This document shows, piece after piece, positions 53,727 to 62,121 of a DNA stretch of 64,000 bases. The stretch is from an uncultured Robinsoniella sp. (lineage in GTDB: Bacteria; Bacillota; Clostridia; Lachnospirales; Lachnospiraceae), in the NCBI GenBank assembly GCA_900540475.1, contig UQGG01000021.1, forward strand, positions 1-64,000. The letters run 5' to 3'. The notes beneath the pieces are model-generated. The model ran no database searches. It saw nothing but the letters and a program-made list of their open reading frames with translations, and had not been told where the DNA came from. The position numbers and the translations under genes were made by a program. Every line of letters starts with the position of its first letter. Position 1 is the first letter of the stretch.

Positions 53727-54546
53727 GGAAACACCTCCTCTCCACCTTTCTTCGAATCCCTACAGATGCTATGATAATAAAGATAACCAGTATTCCCATA
53801 TTATACAGAAAGTTTAAACCCATATAATCACTAATGGTGACGGTTCCCATGAATATTCCTATAAACTCCATCGGTCCCGGTAAAAACAACGTTATTGAAC
53901 ACAGGAGATAATAACTGATATATGGGGAAGCAAGTGCAACAAATATATTGGGAAAATAGAGTGAAATAACCATTCCCAGTAAAGTCAATAAAATTACTCC
54001 AGTTGCAAATATCGTGGATAAAATTACGAAATACAAAATTGGTTTTCCCTCTAAATTAACATTTCCATATGGTGCATATCCATTCATCTGACTTTCCAGT
54101 ATAGAATAGTCAATAATATCTAACTTTACATAAAAATGAAAAAACAAAATAAATGCGGTTACAGCAATTGCCATACTGCTATATATCGCAACCACATTAC
54201 CCAAAATCTTACCATATATGTAACCTCTAACCGAACATCTCGTTAAAATAAACCTGTCAAAATGGCTGATCCATTCCTTACAAAACTCCGTAGTAAATAT
54301 TCCCGAAAGCAGAATGATCATAAGGGGCTTAAAACGGTCATAATGCATGACATTTATAAAAAGTCCTATTATATCACTATAACCCATGAACTTTCCTTCT
54401 TCCATACCATATACTACATCAAATTGAGAAAAAATAAAAAGTATGCACAAAAGTAACGTTATTACAATGAACCTAATAGAAAAAACATTTTCAATTACGT
54501 TCAACCGAAACATTCGCCAGATATCGTAACATTTTCTTTTCATCAT
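53713..54546 (-). CDS. ABC-2-type exporter permease, first subunit
   Basis: 277 residues with ATG-ATG after GGAAGGATATT, overlapping the lipoprotein stop by 4 bases. At least five membrane segments (FIVITLLLCILFIFSQF, MAIAVTAFILFFHFYV, ILYFVILSTIFATGVILL, LLCSITLFLPGP, ILVIFIIIASVGI). It resembles the permease parts of peptide or antimicrobial exporters in Firmicutes by architecture only. Forms a complex with the next permease and the ATPase, presumably. Confidence 0.7.
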   Translation of the reverse strand: MMKRKCYDIWRMFRLNVIENVFSIRFIVITLLLCILFIFSQFDVVYGMEEGKFMGYSDIIGLFINVMHYDRFKPLMIILLSGIFTTEFCKEWISHFDRFILTRCSVRGYIYGKILGNVVAIYSSMAIAVTAFILFFHFYVKLDIIDYSILESQMNGYAPYGNVNLEGKPILYFVILSTIFATGVILLTLLGMVISLYFPNIFVALASPYISYYLLCSITLFLPGPMEFIGIFMGTVTISDYMGLNFLYNMGILVIFIIIASVGIRRKVERRCFLDTI

Positions 54547-55598
54547 AATATCCTTCCATCAATTGCATTAATTCGGAGTAAATGCTCCATTTTTTTCATA
54601 GAATTATCCGGATTTTTTTGTTCATACGTATAGTGAAATGTCCAGATTGGCTCTACTTTTCCAGAATTACTTTCATAGGAAAAATCCGTAATGATATACT
54701 GTAATGTTAAATTATCGATCTGAACATGATAAATCATCAGGCTTTCTAATCTGTTTATGCAGATCTCATATGCTTCATTTGCTGTGACTACTCTATCGCT
54801 CTCTTTCCAATCTTTCATGTTCTGCTGACTGCCAACTTCGCAATAAACCGGACCTTCTTTATCAATTATAATGCAGGCATACGGAGTCACTCCACGCTCA
54901 GTAGAATTATAAATTTGTTCACCTTCCAGATAACCCTGATATAAAAACAGATATGCATTCTCATCCGGCGTCCACTCTTTATTTAATTCTTTATCAACTT
55001 CCATATTTTCATCGAGATAAACTTCCTGATTGCTGCGTATCTTATTCATGTTGCGATAATCCATTGCATAACATTCCGCTTCTTCATGATTTGTCCAGCC
55101 AAACATTTTTAATAGCTCATCACTTTGTTCTCTTGCTGCCTCCTTATCTATATTTTCAAGTTCCTTATTATCCATATCCATCAAAAATTGAGTTTTGAAA
55201 AGCATAGAGGAATTTCCACTACTATATGCCATAGTATAGCGACTAGATAAAACTTCATCCCTGATAAAATAACTTACATATGGACTTATACTTATAAATT
55301 TCCCATTTAACTGCGCACTGTACGAATTTTCTTCTTCAGTAATTACCTTACTTTTATCTGGTATTAAAAAATCCGACAAATCTTCTGGTTGCTTTAATAC
55401 TGGATTATCGCCTAATGTAAACTGCAGACTCCTGATTGGAATACTTTTTGTGAAATCAGCGTCTATACGCGTGGTAATCTCCTCATCCTGATGTTGTATT
55501 TGAATCACCCAGTCATTTTTCGAATCTGCTGATTCTTTTTTACAGCCACTTAACAGCATTGCTACAAAAAGTACTATAATAATTTTTCCATATCTCAC
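54543..55598 (-). CDS. Lipoprotein of the exporter operon
   Basis: 351 residues from a GTG at 55598 with AGGAGGATGAGT ahead; this gives a short signal peptide ending in a lipobox (VAMLLSGCKKES), whereas the longer reading from 55682 would bury it. The mature protein has no motif I recognise: segments include IPIRSLQFTLGDNPVLKQPE and a C-terminal YIITDFSYESNSGKVEPIWTF. By position it is an accessory surface component of the ABC exporter, such as an immunity or sensor lipoprotein. The gene overlaps the next by 4 bases. Two perfect hairpins lie in its leader. Confidence 0.7.
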   Translation of the reverse strand: MRYGKIIIVLFVAMLLSGCKKESADSKNDWVIQIQHQDEEITTRIDADFTKSIPIRSLQFTLGDNPVLKQPEDLSDFLIPDKSKVITEEENSYSAQLNGKFISISPYVSYFIRDEVLSSRYTMAYSSGNSSMLFKTQFLMDMDNKELENIDKEAAREQSDELLKMFGWTNHEEAECYAMDYRNMNKIRSNQEVYLDENMEVDKELNKEWTPDENAYLFLYQGYLEGEQIYNSTERGVTPYACIIIDKEGPVYCEVGSQQNMKDWKESDRVVTANEAYEICINRLESLMIYHVQIDNLTLQYIITDFSYESNSGKVEPIWTFHYTYEQKNPDNSMKKMEHLLRINAIDGRIL

Positions 55599-55623
55599 AC
55601 ACTCATCCTCCTGGTAAATAAAT

Positions 55624-55698
55624 AGAATTATCGCTGCAGGAACGATAATTCTCTCTTTTATCTTGTATGATGGCAATCCCACACTATGCCGCCATCAT
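55624..55698 (-). promoter_or_regulatory. Two hairpins in the leader of the lipoprotein-exporter operon
   Basis: Hairpin A: AGAATTATCG / CGATAATTCT (55624-55652), 26 bases before the GTG start. Hairpin B: ATGATGGC / GCCATCAT (55667-55698). Both stems are perfect. Neither has a T-run like a terminator, so operator sites or a regulatory leader are possible. Confidence 0.5.
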
Positions 55699-55754
55699 AT
55701 AATTGATATATAAGCATCATAACCTATATTTGCTGAAAAATCCAGACAAAGAAT

Positions 55755-55785
55755 AAGGCAAAAGCTTCTCCCAAGCTTTTGCCTC
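55755..55785 (-). terminator. Terminator after the short ORF
   Basis: Minus strand AGGCAAAAGCTT, loop GGGA, GAAGCTTTTGCCT then TATTCTTTG. It separates the short ORF and kinase from the exporter operon. Confidence 0.8.
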
Positions 55786-55861
55786 ACATTCATTCTTATC
55801 CCAATCCGCTGCCTTCTGTTACAGCGCCAGGAATTCCACTTACTTTTCTTCACTCACACTT

Positions 55862-55915
55862 CTATCGGGTACACACATTTTCTCCCAAAATCCCCCGATA
55901 TTCATTTCTTGTCAT
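55862..55915 (-). CDS. Short ORF (17 codons) with perfect ribosome site, candidate signal peptide
   Basis: ATG at 55915 is 6 bases from AAGGAGG and encodes MTRNEYRGILGENVCTR. It has its own extended -10 promoter and its own terminator, giving a predicted transcript of about 200 bases. A second, 21-codon frame starting at 55905 overlaps it. No AgrD-like hydrophobic helix or double-Gly leader is present. It lies beside an AgrC/AgrA-like pair, so a signalling peptide or a small regulatory RNA are both possible; translation is not proven. Confidence 0.4.
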   Translation of the reverse strand: MTRNEYRGILGENVCTR

Positions 55916-55950
55916 CAATCTCCTCCTTAAATTTTTATATACCATTGCTT

Positions 55951-55990
55951 GCTATGGGGAGATCATAGCACATTTTTTTCCAATTGTCCT
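55951..55990 (-). promoter_or_regulatory. Extended -10 promoter and operator upstream of the short ORF
   Basis: Minus strand: -35 AGGACA (55985-55990), 17 bases, -10 TATGAT (55962-55967) with a TGn extension. A palindrome GCTATG-N7-CATAGC (55951-55969) overlaps the -10. Just upstream, ATCGTTAAC and ACAATTGGA are 21 bp apart, each 6 of 9 to the AgrA box ACAGTTAAG/ACAGTTAGG. Confidence 0.55.
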
Positions 55991-56047
55991 GCGATGTCCG
56001 TTAACGATAGGTTTTTTGACCACATAATAAGATTTCACTTCACTGAA

Positions 56048-57352
56048 CTAGAAAAATAACGTCACAAAAACTTGGAAAATCAGATCATCAAACTCATACT
56101 CCACACATCCTCCATATTTATCTGCCGCCGACTGTATGCTTTCCATTCCCAATCCATGCAGTTTTTTATCCTGTTTAGCGGTCTCAAAGCGGCCATTTCT
56201 CTTGATCGGCTGTACTTCCATGCTGTTTTTGACGGCAATGAGCAGGAGTCTGTTTTTCTGTGAAATTTCCACGGTAATCCATTTCCTGCCATAATGGACT
56301 AATTCACACGCTTCTATAGCGTTATCCAGCAGATTTCCTAAAATAACGCACATATCATTGTCTTTTACTGTTACCTTATTTAATTTATCAACTTTACATT
56401 TCATATGAATATTTTTATGTATGGCCTCTGTCTTTTTATAATTTAAGATTAAGTCGATAATCTGGCTCCCGGACCATACACATTCGTTCAATGCCTGAAC
56501 CGGTCCGATGATACTTTCCATATACTCCATGGCGGCATCCTGCTTTCCGCTTTTCATATACCGGTACATAATATTCACATGTTTCTTCAGATCATGAAAT
56601 ATCTTCTGGTTATCCCTGTACATCTGGTTCAAATCACCCCAGCTGTCTTCTAAAAGCTGATTTCGAATGAGTATCATCTTGGTATTCTCTTTCTCATTCC
56701 GGTACATCACATATAAGCCAAATATCATTGCGATCATAAGAATTAATGCAAAGAACAGAAACCAATCGGCTATGAATCCCATACTAACTTCATTTGCATA
56801 CACTTCCTGAAAATTATAAACACCAATAAATCCAATTCCGCTAAGTAGCAGAAGCCATTTTGTATAGTAGCTGATGCGGATGGATGATCTTTCAAACAAA
56901 CCTTTTAAATGTCTATATAAGAAGAAAGCTCCCACCCTTGTAAACAGCAATATTATTACACGGCTGAAGCTGATATCGTTGTCAATGAAGATTCCGATGT
57001 CAGGACGCCTGACCAATATACTGACCAGGTAAATGTTCATCAGGTCGCACAGCGCCAGGCCAATATTAAAAATCGCTGAGATCGTAAATATTGTTATGAT
57101 CTTATCCCGGTACAGCAGAAATCCGGAAAGATAAGTTAGAATAATGGTCAATAGCAATACCCATCTGGAAAATAGAATTACCTGCCTGTTCATTACCAAT
57201 ATACCGGCAATGACGATTGTCAGGGTCTCCAATAAAACATAATATTTCTTTCCGGATACTCTTTTATCAAAGAAAATCCCCATCATTTTCAGACAAATGT
57301 GTATTTCAGCAGCTGTTAACAGGAACTGTAATCCATTCAGAAATATGTTCAT
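56048..57352 (-). CDS. Membrane sensor histidine kinase of the HPK10/AgrC type
   Basis: 434 residues. Six to seven N-terminal hydrophobic helices (residues ~1-210), then the phosphoacceptor FHDLKKHVNIMYRYMKSG, then the GHKL ATPase N-box NLLDNAIEACELV and a glycine-rich GLGMESI. This class senses peptides (AgrC, VirS, ComD) and signals to LytTR regulators. Its ATG lies in the stop of the response regulator gene (4-base overlap). No AgrB/AgrD pair is present in the window, so the ligand may come from the short ORF or from elsewhere. Confidence 0.9.
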   Translation of the reverse strand: MNIFLNGLQFLLTAAEIHICLKMMGIFFDKRVSGKKYYVLLETLTIVIAGILVMNRQVILFSRWVLLLTIILTYLSGFLLYRDKIITIFTISAIFNIGLALCDLMNIYLVSILVRRPDIGIFIDNDISFSRVIILLFTRVGAFFLYRHLKGLFERSSIRISYYTKWLLLLSGIGFIGVYNFQEVYANEVSMGFIADWFLFFALILMIAMIFGLYVMYRNEKENTKMILIRNQLLEDSWGDLNQMYRDNQKIFHDLKKHVNIMYRYMKSGKQDAAMEYMESIIGPVQALNECVWSGSQIIDLILNYKKTEAIHKNIHMKCKVDKLNKVTVKDNDMCVILGNLLDNAIEACELVHYGRKWITVEISQKNRLLLIAVKNSMEVQPIKRNGRFETAKQDKKLHGLGMESIQSAADKYGGCVEYEFDDLIFQVFVTLFF

Positions 57353-58065
57353 TTATGGTACCTCCAGAACGTATGTATTTTCTCTTTCACCTCTTTAAGT
57401 CTGGACTGACTGACCTTCAGACTAATCCTGTCTTCCATTTCCAATACATTTCCCATCAGCCCAACCACATGCAAAATGTTTATAATATAGCCTTTTTCAA
57501 TAAAAACAAAATCATTTGGCGACAAATTTGCATATACCTGCCGAAGGCTCTTCCGTTCATGTTTGCTGCCCGATTTCGTTACAAATACAGCATTCTTGCC
57601 ATCTCTGAATATATAAATAATATCCCTGTAAAAGATTTTCTCAAACCGCAGCTCCGTATTAATAATATAGTATTCCTCAGTTTGCAGGCTGAGTTCTTTT
57701 AAAACTGCACCCAGGGCTTCCGGAATTCTTTCCTCCAGCATTTCTTTTGGTATAAACCGAAAAGCTCTCACCTTAAAAGCTTCCAGAACCACTTCAAAAT
57801 GCGATGTAATAAATACAATATAAGATTCTATATTTTTCTTGGCTATTTTCTCTGCGAGCGATAACCCATCCATATCGGGAAGTTCTATATCTAAAAAATA
57901 GATCTGATACCGCTTATTCCCCCCTAAAGCAAATAATAACTGTTTGGAGCTGCCGAAGGCTTCTACATTTTTGTCAATCCCCTCATGATTCATATACTTT
58001 ATGATATTTTGTTTAATCAATGCTGCACACTTTTCATCGTCATCCACAACTGCAATATTTACCAT
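57349..58065 (-). CDS. LytTR-family response regulator (AgrA-like)
   Basis: 238 residues from the ATG at 58065 with GGAGAGTGGAGTT upstream; a start at 58089 is possible. Receiver domain with VVDDDEKC and phospho-Asp in FLDIELPDMDGLSL, Lys near FRFIPKEML. The C-terminal LytTR DNA-binding domain begins around residue 145 (LRFEKIFYRDIIYIFRDGKN...SLRQVYANLSPNDFVFIEKGYIIN). It partners the overlapping kinase gene. LytTR proteins bind paired 9-bp direct repeats about 21 bp apart; the short ORF promoter has two partial matches. Confidence 0.9.
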   Translation of the reverse strand: MVNIAVVDDDEKCAALIKQNIIKYMNHEGIDKNVEAFGSSKQLLFALGGNKRYQIYFLDIELPDMDGLSLAEKIAKKNIESYIVFITSHFEVVLEAFKVRAFRFIPKEMLEERIPEALGAVLKELSLQTEEYYIINTELRFEKIFYRDIIYIFRDGKNAVFVTKSGSKHERKSLRQVYANLSPNDFVFIEKGYIINILHVVGLMGNVLEMEDRISLKVSQSRLKEVKEKIHTFWRYHK

Positions 58066-58204
58066 AACTCCACTCTCCATTGTATTCATGTCATTCCCAC
58101 AACTTTATCGTACCACCTCTGCTGCGTGTGACTCCAGTAGTTCCTAAAGCTTGAATTGGCAATAAAGACGCAATGTTTCCTTTATCCAAACTTTATATAA
58201 AAAC

Positions 58205-58229
58205 AGCCGTACGCTCAACACATACGGCT
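58205..58229 (-). terminator. Terminator after the XRE regulator
   Basis: AGCCGTA / TACGGCT stem with an 11-base loop and a TTTTTA run on the minus strand; separates the XRE gene from the two-component pair. Confidence 0.75.
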
Positions 58230-58235
58230 TTCTGT

Positions 58236-58568
58236 TTATTCCCTCATCCCTCCTTTTAACGCCTTCACTACTTTTAATATCATTTTCATCTCTTTATTCG
58301 TACAATCCCGCATTTCCATGGTAATATCATTTAACTGAAAATCTCTCGATTTCTTTACACTGTCGCATAAAAGTTCGTCTACGGAGACTTCAAAAACATT
58401 GGCTATTTTCACGATTGTCTCCAGACTGCCTTTTGATTTTGCAGTTTCCAGATTACTAATATACTGTGTTGATAATCCAATATTTTCTGCGAGCTGTTCT
58501 TGGGTAATGCCTTTACTTTTTCTAATCTTCTTAATTCTTTTTCCTAACTCGATATAATCCACTACCAT
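58236..58568 (-). CDS. XRE-family helix-turn-helix regulator
   Basis: 110 residues with ATG after GGAGGTAAGAGCAAT. The first 65 residues form an XRE HTH (KSKGITQEQLAENIGLSTQ...YISNLETAKSKGSLETIVKI), close to the SinR/phage-repressor type. The remainder is short and carries no recognisable sensor. Located upstream of the Agr-like pair but separated by a terminator, so a shared role in that module is only suggested. Confidence 0.85.
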   Translation of the reverse strand: MVVDYIELGKRIKKIRKSKGITQEQLAENIGLSTQYISNLETAKSKGSLETIVKIANVFEVSVDELLCDSVKKSRDFQLNDITMEMRDCTNKEMKMILKVVKALKGGMRE

Positions 58569-58801
58569 ATTGCTCTTACCTCCTGCATTTGACTCTTATT
58601 TTATGCAAGATACGGCAAAATTATAATGGATTATAAGTTTAATTTATCCTAATTATTATATTTTTATATAACTATTCATTGATTTTTTGCAAAAATCCAT
58701 GTAATGATTATAGTAGAAACTTTTTCGTTTATACCATAACATTACACAAAGTTTTGTGGCACACCTGAACCAAACGTCCCCCTGATCTTCATAAGCTATT
58801 T

Positions 58802-59566
58802 TCAAACACTTTCCTGCTCTAAAAAACTGCATGCCGTCTCATAAAATTCCTGCCCGTTGGACAATAATGCCGGATGTCCGCCTTTTTCAAACAGCTTTAT
58901 TTTGCCATGCCCAATCTTCTTAACCAGTCCCTGATACACCTCTTCATAAAACTGGGGTGAGGCAAACTCGTCTTCGCGGCTTCCCGTCAGTAAAATTTCA
59001 GCTTGCAGTTCTGATAAAGATTTATGAAAAAATTTACCGATCCCTATGTAATGATCATGGATCGCCTTTGTATCATTGTCCACAACCTGTTCCCAGCCTT
59101 CTCCATGATTAAATATATAAAAAGATTTTGTTCCTTCATCCTGCTTGGATGCTTCTCTATCTTCGATTACATTTTCCACAAATGCTTTTAACGGCACTTC
59201 TCCTTCAAAACTATCCGCAATGACTTTATTAACCAGATCCGGTCTCTCCAGTGCAACATTGATTGCCACCTGGGCACCGCCGCTGCTTCCTATAAGGTTT
59301 ACTTTTTTATAGCCTGTCTGGTCTAAAAATGCAATTACCTGCTGTGCCTCATCAAACCACAGATCGGTCTGAAAGGTATCCAGACGGTCTGATCTGCCAT
59401 GTCCCAGAAAATCAATTAATATGGTTTTAAACTTCCCCCGGTATAGTTTTTCAGTTTCTGCAAACATCCTGGAGGACGCGGTATTTCCATGTAGAAAAAG
59501 CAGGGGCTGTCCGCTGCCTGCTTCTTCGTACCAGCACTTCTTATTGTGATATATAAAATATGGCAT
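58802..59566 (-). CDS. Alpha/beta-fold hydrolase
   Basis: 254 residues starting at ATG after GGAGAGAGATT. Oxyanion motif LFLHGNTASSRMF (~27), nucleophile elbow LIGSSGGAQ (Ser ~95), acid in TGSREDEF (~210) and catalytic His in GGHPALLSNG (~235). No signal peptide, so cytoplasmic. It lies 59 bases downstream of the amidohydrolase gene on the same strand and is probably co-transcribed; the substrate might be an ester or lactone related to that pathway. Confidence 0.85.
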   Translation of the reverse strand: MPYFIYHNKKCWYEEAGSGQPLLFLHGNTASSRMFAETEKLYRGKFKTILIDFLGHGRSDRLDTFQTDLWFDEAQQVIAFLDQTGYKKVNLIGSSGGAQVAINVALERPDLVNKVIADSFEGEVPLKAFVENVIEDREASKQDEGTKSFYIFNHGEGWEQVVDNDTKAIHDHYIGIGKFFHKSLSELQAEILLTGSREDEFASPQFYEEVYQGLVKKIGHGKIKLFEKGGHPALLSNGQEFYETACSFLEQESV

Positions 59567-59625
59567 ATAATCTCTCTCCTTAAATAAAATTTTAATGTCT
59601 GATATACATTAATTTTTATAAATTG

Positions 59626-60996
59626 TTATTTTTTGCTCTCTGTTATCTGTCTGGCCTTCTCATATACTTCCCGGGGTTCCACGCCAATATTAAATTTCCC
59701 ATCCTCATACAGTACTTTTCCGTTCACCATGGTTAGTTTCACATTTTGTTTACTTCCGCTGTATACAATATTTTTGGTTATATTATTAACAGGCTGCATA
59801 TTGGGCTGGTTCAGGTCAATCAGAATCAGATCAGCCAGTTTTCCTTCTTCTAATGTATCACAGTCTTTTAATCCCATTGCCCTGGCACCCCCCGCGGTTG
59901 CTGCATAGAGCACCTGATTGGCATCCACTACGGATGCATCCTGCTCCCTGAGTTTGGCTAAACCAGTCGTCAGGAACATTTCCCGGAACATATCCAGACA
60001 GTTATTGCTTGCGGGACCATCGGTTCCAATTGCCAAGTTAATTCCCATCTCCAGAACCCTTTTAATGGGAGCAATACCGCTTGCCAGTTTCGCATTGGAG
60101 CCGGGATTGGTTATGACGGACATTCCATGTTCCTGAAAGATCCCAAGATCTTCCTCTGTCATGTGCACGCAGTGATATCCTCCTCCTCCATAGCGAAACA
60201 TTCCAAACTGATTCAGGTAAGCGGTAGGCGTCATATGATTGCGTTCTATACACCCTTTTACTTCCGAAAAACTCTCCGAATTATGGGTATAAACAGGTGC
60301 ATGATACTTCCCTGCAAGATCAGCCACTCCCTCCAGCAGTTCTCTGGAAGTGGTATATTCTGCATGAAATCCGATCTGGAAACTGATCAGCTCATGGTAA
60401 CGGTTGTATTTTTGATACCAGGCGTCTATCTGATCCACTGACTGGGTGAAATCATTTAAACCACTGGTCATAACCGTCCGAAAGCCGCAATCCACAGATG
60501 CCTGTGCTATGGTATCCGGAGTGAGATACATATCAAAATTAGCCGTTATCCCGCTGGTCAGGTATTCCATGATCGCAAGCTTGGATAAATGGTAGATATC
60601 ATCTGCACTTAACTTCGCCTCCATGGGAAAAACCTGCTGGTTCAGCCAGTCAAGCAGCGGCATATCATCTGCAAAGGACCGAAGAAAAGTCATCCCGGAA
60701 TGAGTATGGGCGTTCTTAAATCCGGGCATCAGCAAATTATCCTCACAGTCGATTTCCCTGTCCCAGCTTCCCCTGTCTTCCTTGTACCCGTCGTATAATC
60801 CATGTCGGGCTGCATGATTGTCACACTGAAACGAGCTGAAAGAATCGTGCGAATTCTTTTTTATGCCATAATCCTCTTTCGGGCTTCCTTCTCCCACATA
60901 GGAAATCAGGCTTCCTTTTACGTGTACTTCTCCCCGCTGTACCTCAAATCCATTTGCCAGCGTTAATATCCGGGCATTGTAAAATCGTATATTCAT
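59626..60996 (-). CDS. Amidohydrolase-superfamily deaminase (Atz/Trz, SAH/MTA-deaminase type)
   Basis: 456 residues. Metal-binding motif KNAHTHSGMTFLRSFADDMPL (~98-118), His in GFHAEYTTSRE (~208) and THNSESFSE, and the late Asp in IGTDGPASNNCLD (~330). Family members include S-adenosylhomocysteine/5'-methylthioadenosine deaminases, guanine deaminase and chlorohydrolases. An adjacent nucleoside-type ABC importer favours a purine-nucleoside substrate. Compared with typical members it contains an insert around residues 40-80 rich in His, Asp and Ser. Upstream, its ribosome site and first codons are duplicated in tandem. Confidence 0.85.
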   Translation of the reverse strand: MNIRFYNARILTLANGFEVQRGEVHVKGSLISYVGEGSPKEDYGIKKNSHDSFSSFQCDNHAARHGLYDGYKEDRGSWDREIDCEDNLLMPGFKNAHTHSGMTFLRSFADDMPLLDWLNQQVFPMEAKLSADDIYHLSKLAIMEYLTSGITANFDMYLTPDTIAQASVDCGFRTVMTSGLNDFTQSVDQIDAWYQKYNRYHELISFQIGFHAEYTTSRELLEGVADLAGKYHAPVYTHNSESFSEVKGCIERNHMTPTAYLNQFGMFRYGGGGYHCVHMTEEDLGIFQEHGMSVITNPGSNAKLASGIAPIKRVLEMGINLAIGTDGPASNNCLDMFREMFLTTGLAKLREQDASVVDANQVLYAATAGGARAMGLKDCDTLEEGKLADLILIDLNQPNMQPVNNITKNIVYSGSKQNVKLTMVNGKVLYEDGKFNIGVEPREVYEKARQITESKK

Positions 60997-61122
60997 GTCA
61001 ATCTCCCCCTATTCTTCATTTTTGAAATTTATCTGTTGGTCTATTTGCATTTATCGTATATTCATGTCACTCTCCCCTATTCTTCATTTATTAAATTTAT
61101 CTGTTGGTTTATTTGCATTTTA
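60985..61122. repeat. Tandem duplication of the amidohydrolase start region
   Basis: A ~69-bp unit at 60985-61053 recurs at 61054-61122 with a few changes. Each copy includes a ribosome site, ATG and the first codons. The upstream copy therefore makes a 4-codon mini-ORF (MNIR, stop; 61051-61065, minus strand) just before the true start at 60996. Confidence 0.9.
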
Positions 61123-61161
61123 ATCTTTTCGTATTCTTGTCCTTATATGCATGTTAGTATT

Positions 61162-62121
61162 TCATCGTTTCCCTTTATCATAAATCTCACCCAAAGCACG
61201 CGGCGCACGGGTTTGGCGCGAGAAAAACACTAGCAGCAGCAGGGTTAAGACATAAGGCAGAATCATCACCAGATCAGAATATGTGCCTGGCATGTTCCAT
61301 ACCCTGACCAGCTGGTATCCGCCCGATCTTGCGAAACCAAACAGCAGACAGGCGCCCAGTGTGGGAATGATTCTCCAGTTTCCAAATATCATGGCCGCTA
61401 TGGAAAGGTACCCGTATCCGGCATAAATTCCCGATGAAAAGTTCGATGAAATAGAATATGCAAAGCTGATTCCCGCCACTGCTGAGAGTGCCCCGGATAC
61501 TCCAACTGCCAGGAAACGCACTTTTTCCACGGAAATACCCGCGGCATCCACTGCATGTGGATTATCTCCGCAAGCCCGCAAATGCATACCAAATCCTGTT
61601 TTATATAGAATATACCATGCCAAAACCATAATTGCCAGTATAATAATTTCAAATGGATATATATCCTTGAATACTGCTCCAATCACCGGCAGCTCAGATA
61701 AAACCGGTATATGAAAGCGCCCGGATACACCCAGAACAAATTTATCAGATGGACTGGAAAAAATACTGCTGTTTATCTGTTTCGTCAGAAATGAGGTAAG
61801 TGCCATTGCCAGAATATTCATTACAACTCCGCTGATTACCTGATTTGCACGGAAACGAATGCACAAAACTGCATGAAGCATAGAATACAGAACACCGCCG
61901 ATTACAGCACCTGTCAATGCAATATAAAAAGGTATCTGTGACTCCGGTGCAAAATGAGGCATGGCAAATACTGCTGCCAAAGCTCCTGAAAATGCCCCAA
62001 ACCCCTGTAATCCCTCCAGCGCCAGATTGGTGATTCCACTTTTCTCACTATAAATTCCTCCGATCGCCATTACAAACAACGGCAGCGCAAATGACAGTCC
62101 ATCTATGATTATCCCTTCCAT
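61162..62121 (-). CDS. Nucleoside ABC transporter permease (BMP family, YufQ/NupQ-like)
   Basis: 319 residues from the ATG at 62121, overlapping the upstream permease stop by one base with GGGAGGTAAGTG ahead. Multiple membrane segments with the family core GIYSEKSGITNLALEGLQGFGAF (here read in parts: SGITNLALEG, GAFSGALAAV) and a later FGMHLRACGDNPHAVDAAGI. This permease class pairs with a second permease, a double ATPase and a BMP lipoprotein, and imports nucleosides in Firmicutes. Confidence 0.88.
   Translation of the reverse strand: MEGIIIDGLSFALPLFVMAIGGIYSEKSGITNLALEGLQGFGAFSGALAAVFAMPHFAPESQIPFYIALTGAVIGGVLYSMLHAVLCIRFRANQVISGVVMNILAMALTSFLTKQINSSIFSSPSDKFVLGVSGRFHIPVLSELPVIGAVFKDIYPFEIIILAIMVLAWYILYKTGFGMHLRACGDNPHAVDAAGISVEKVRFLAVGVSGALSAVAGISFAYSISSNFSSGIYAGYGYLSIAAMIFGNWRIIPTLGACLLFGFARSGGYQLVRVWNMPGTYSDLVMILPYVLTLLLLVFFSRQTRAPRALGEIYDKGKR

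Noticed and set aside
55840..55905. A 21-codon minus-strand frame overlapping the short ORF
   Set aside because: Its ATG is 16 bases from the AGGAGG, too far, while the 17-codon frame has ideal spacing. Kept only as an alternative.
55779..56027. An 82-codon plus-strand frame next to the kinase gene
   Set aside because: It runs antisense through the predicted promoter, short ORF and terminator, which explain the region better, and has no ribosome site.
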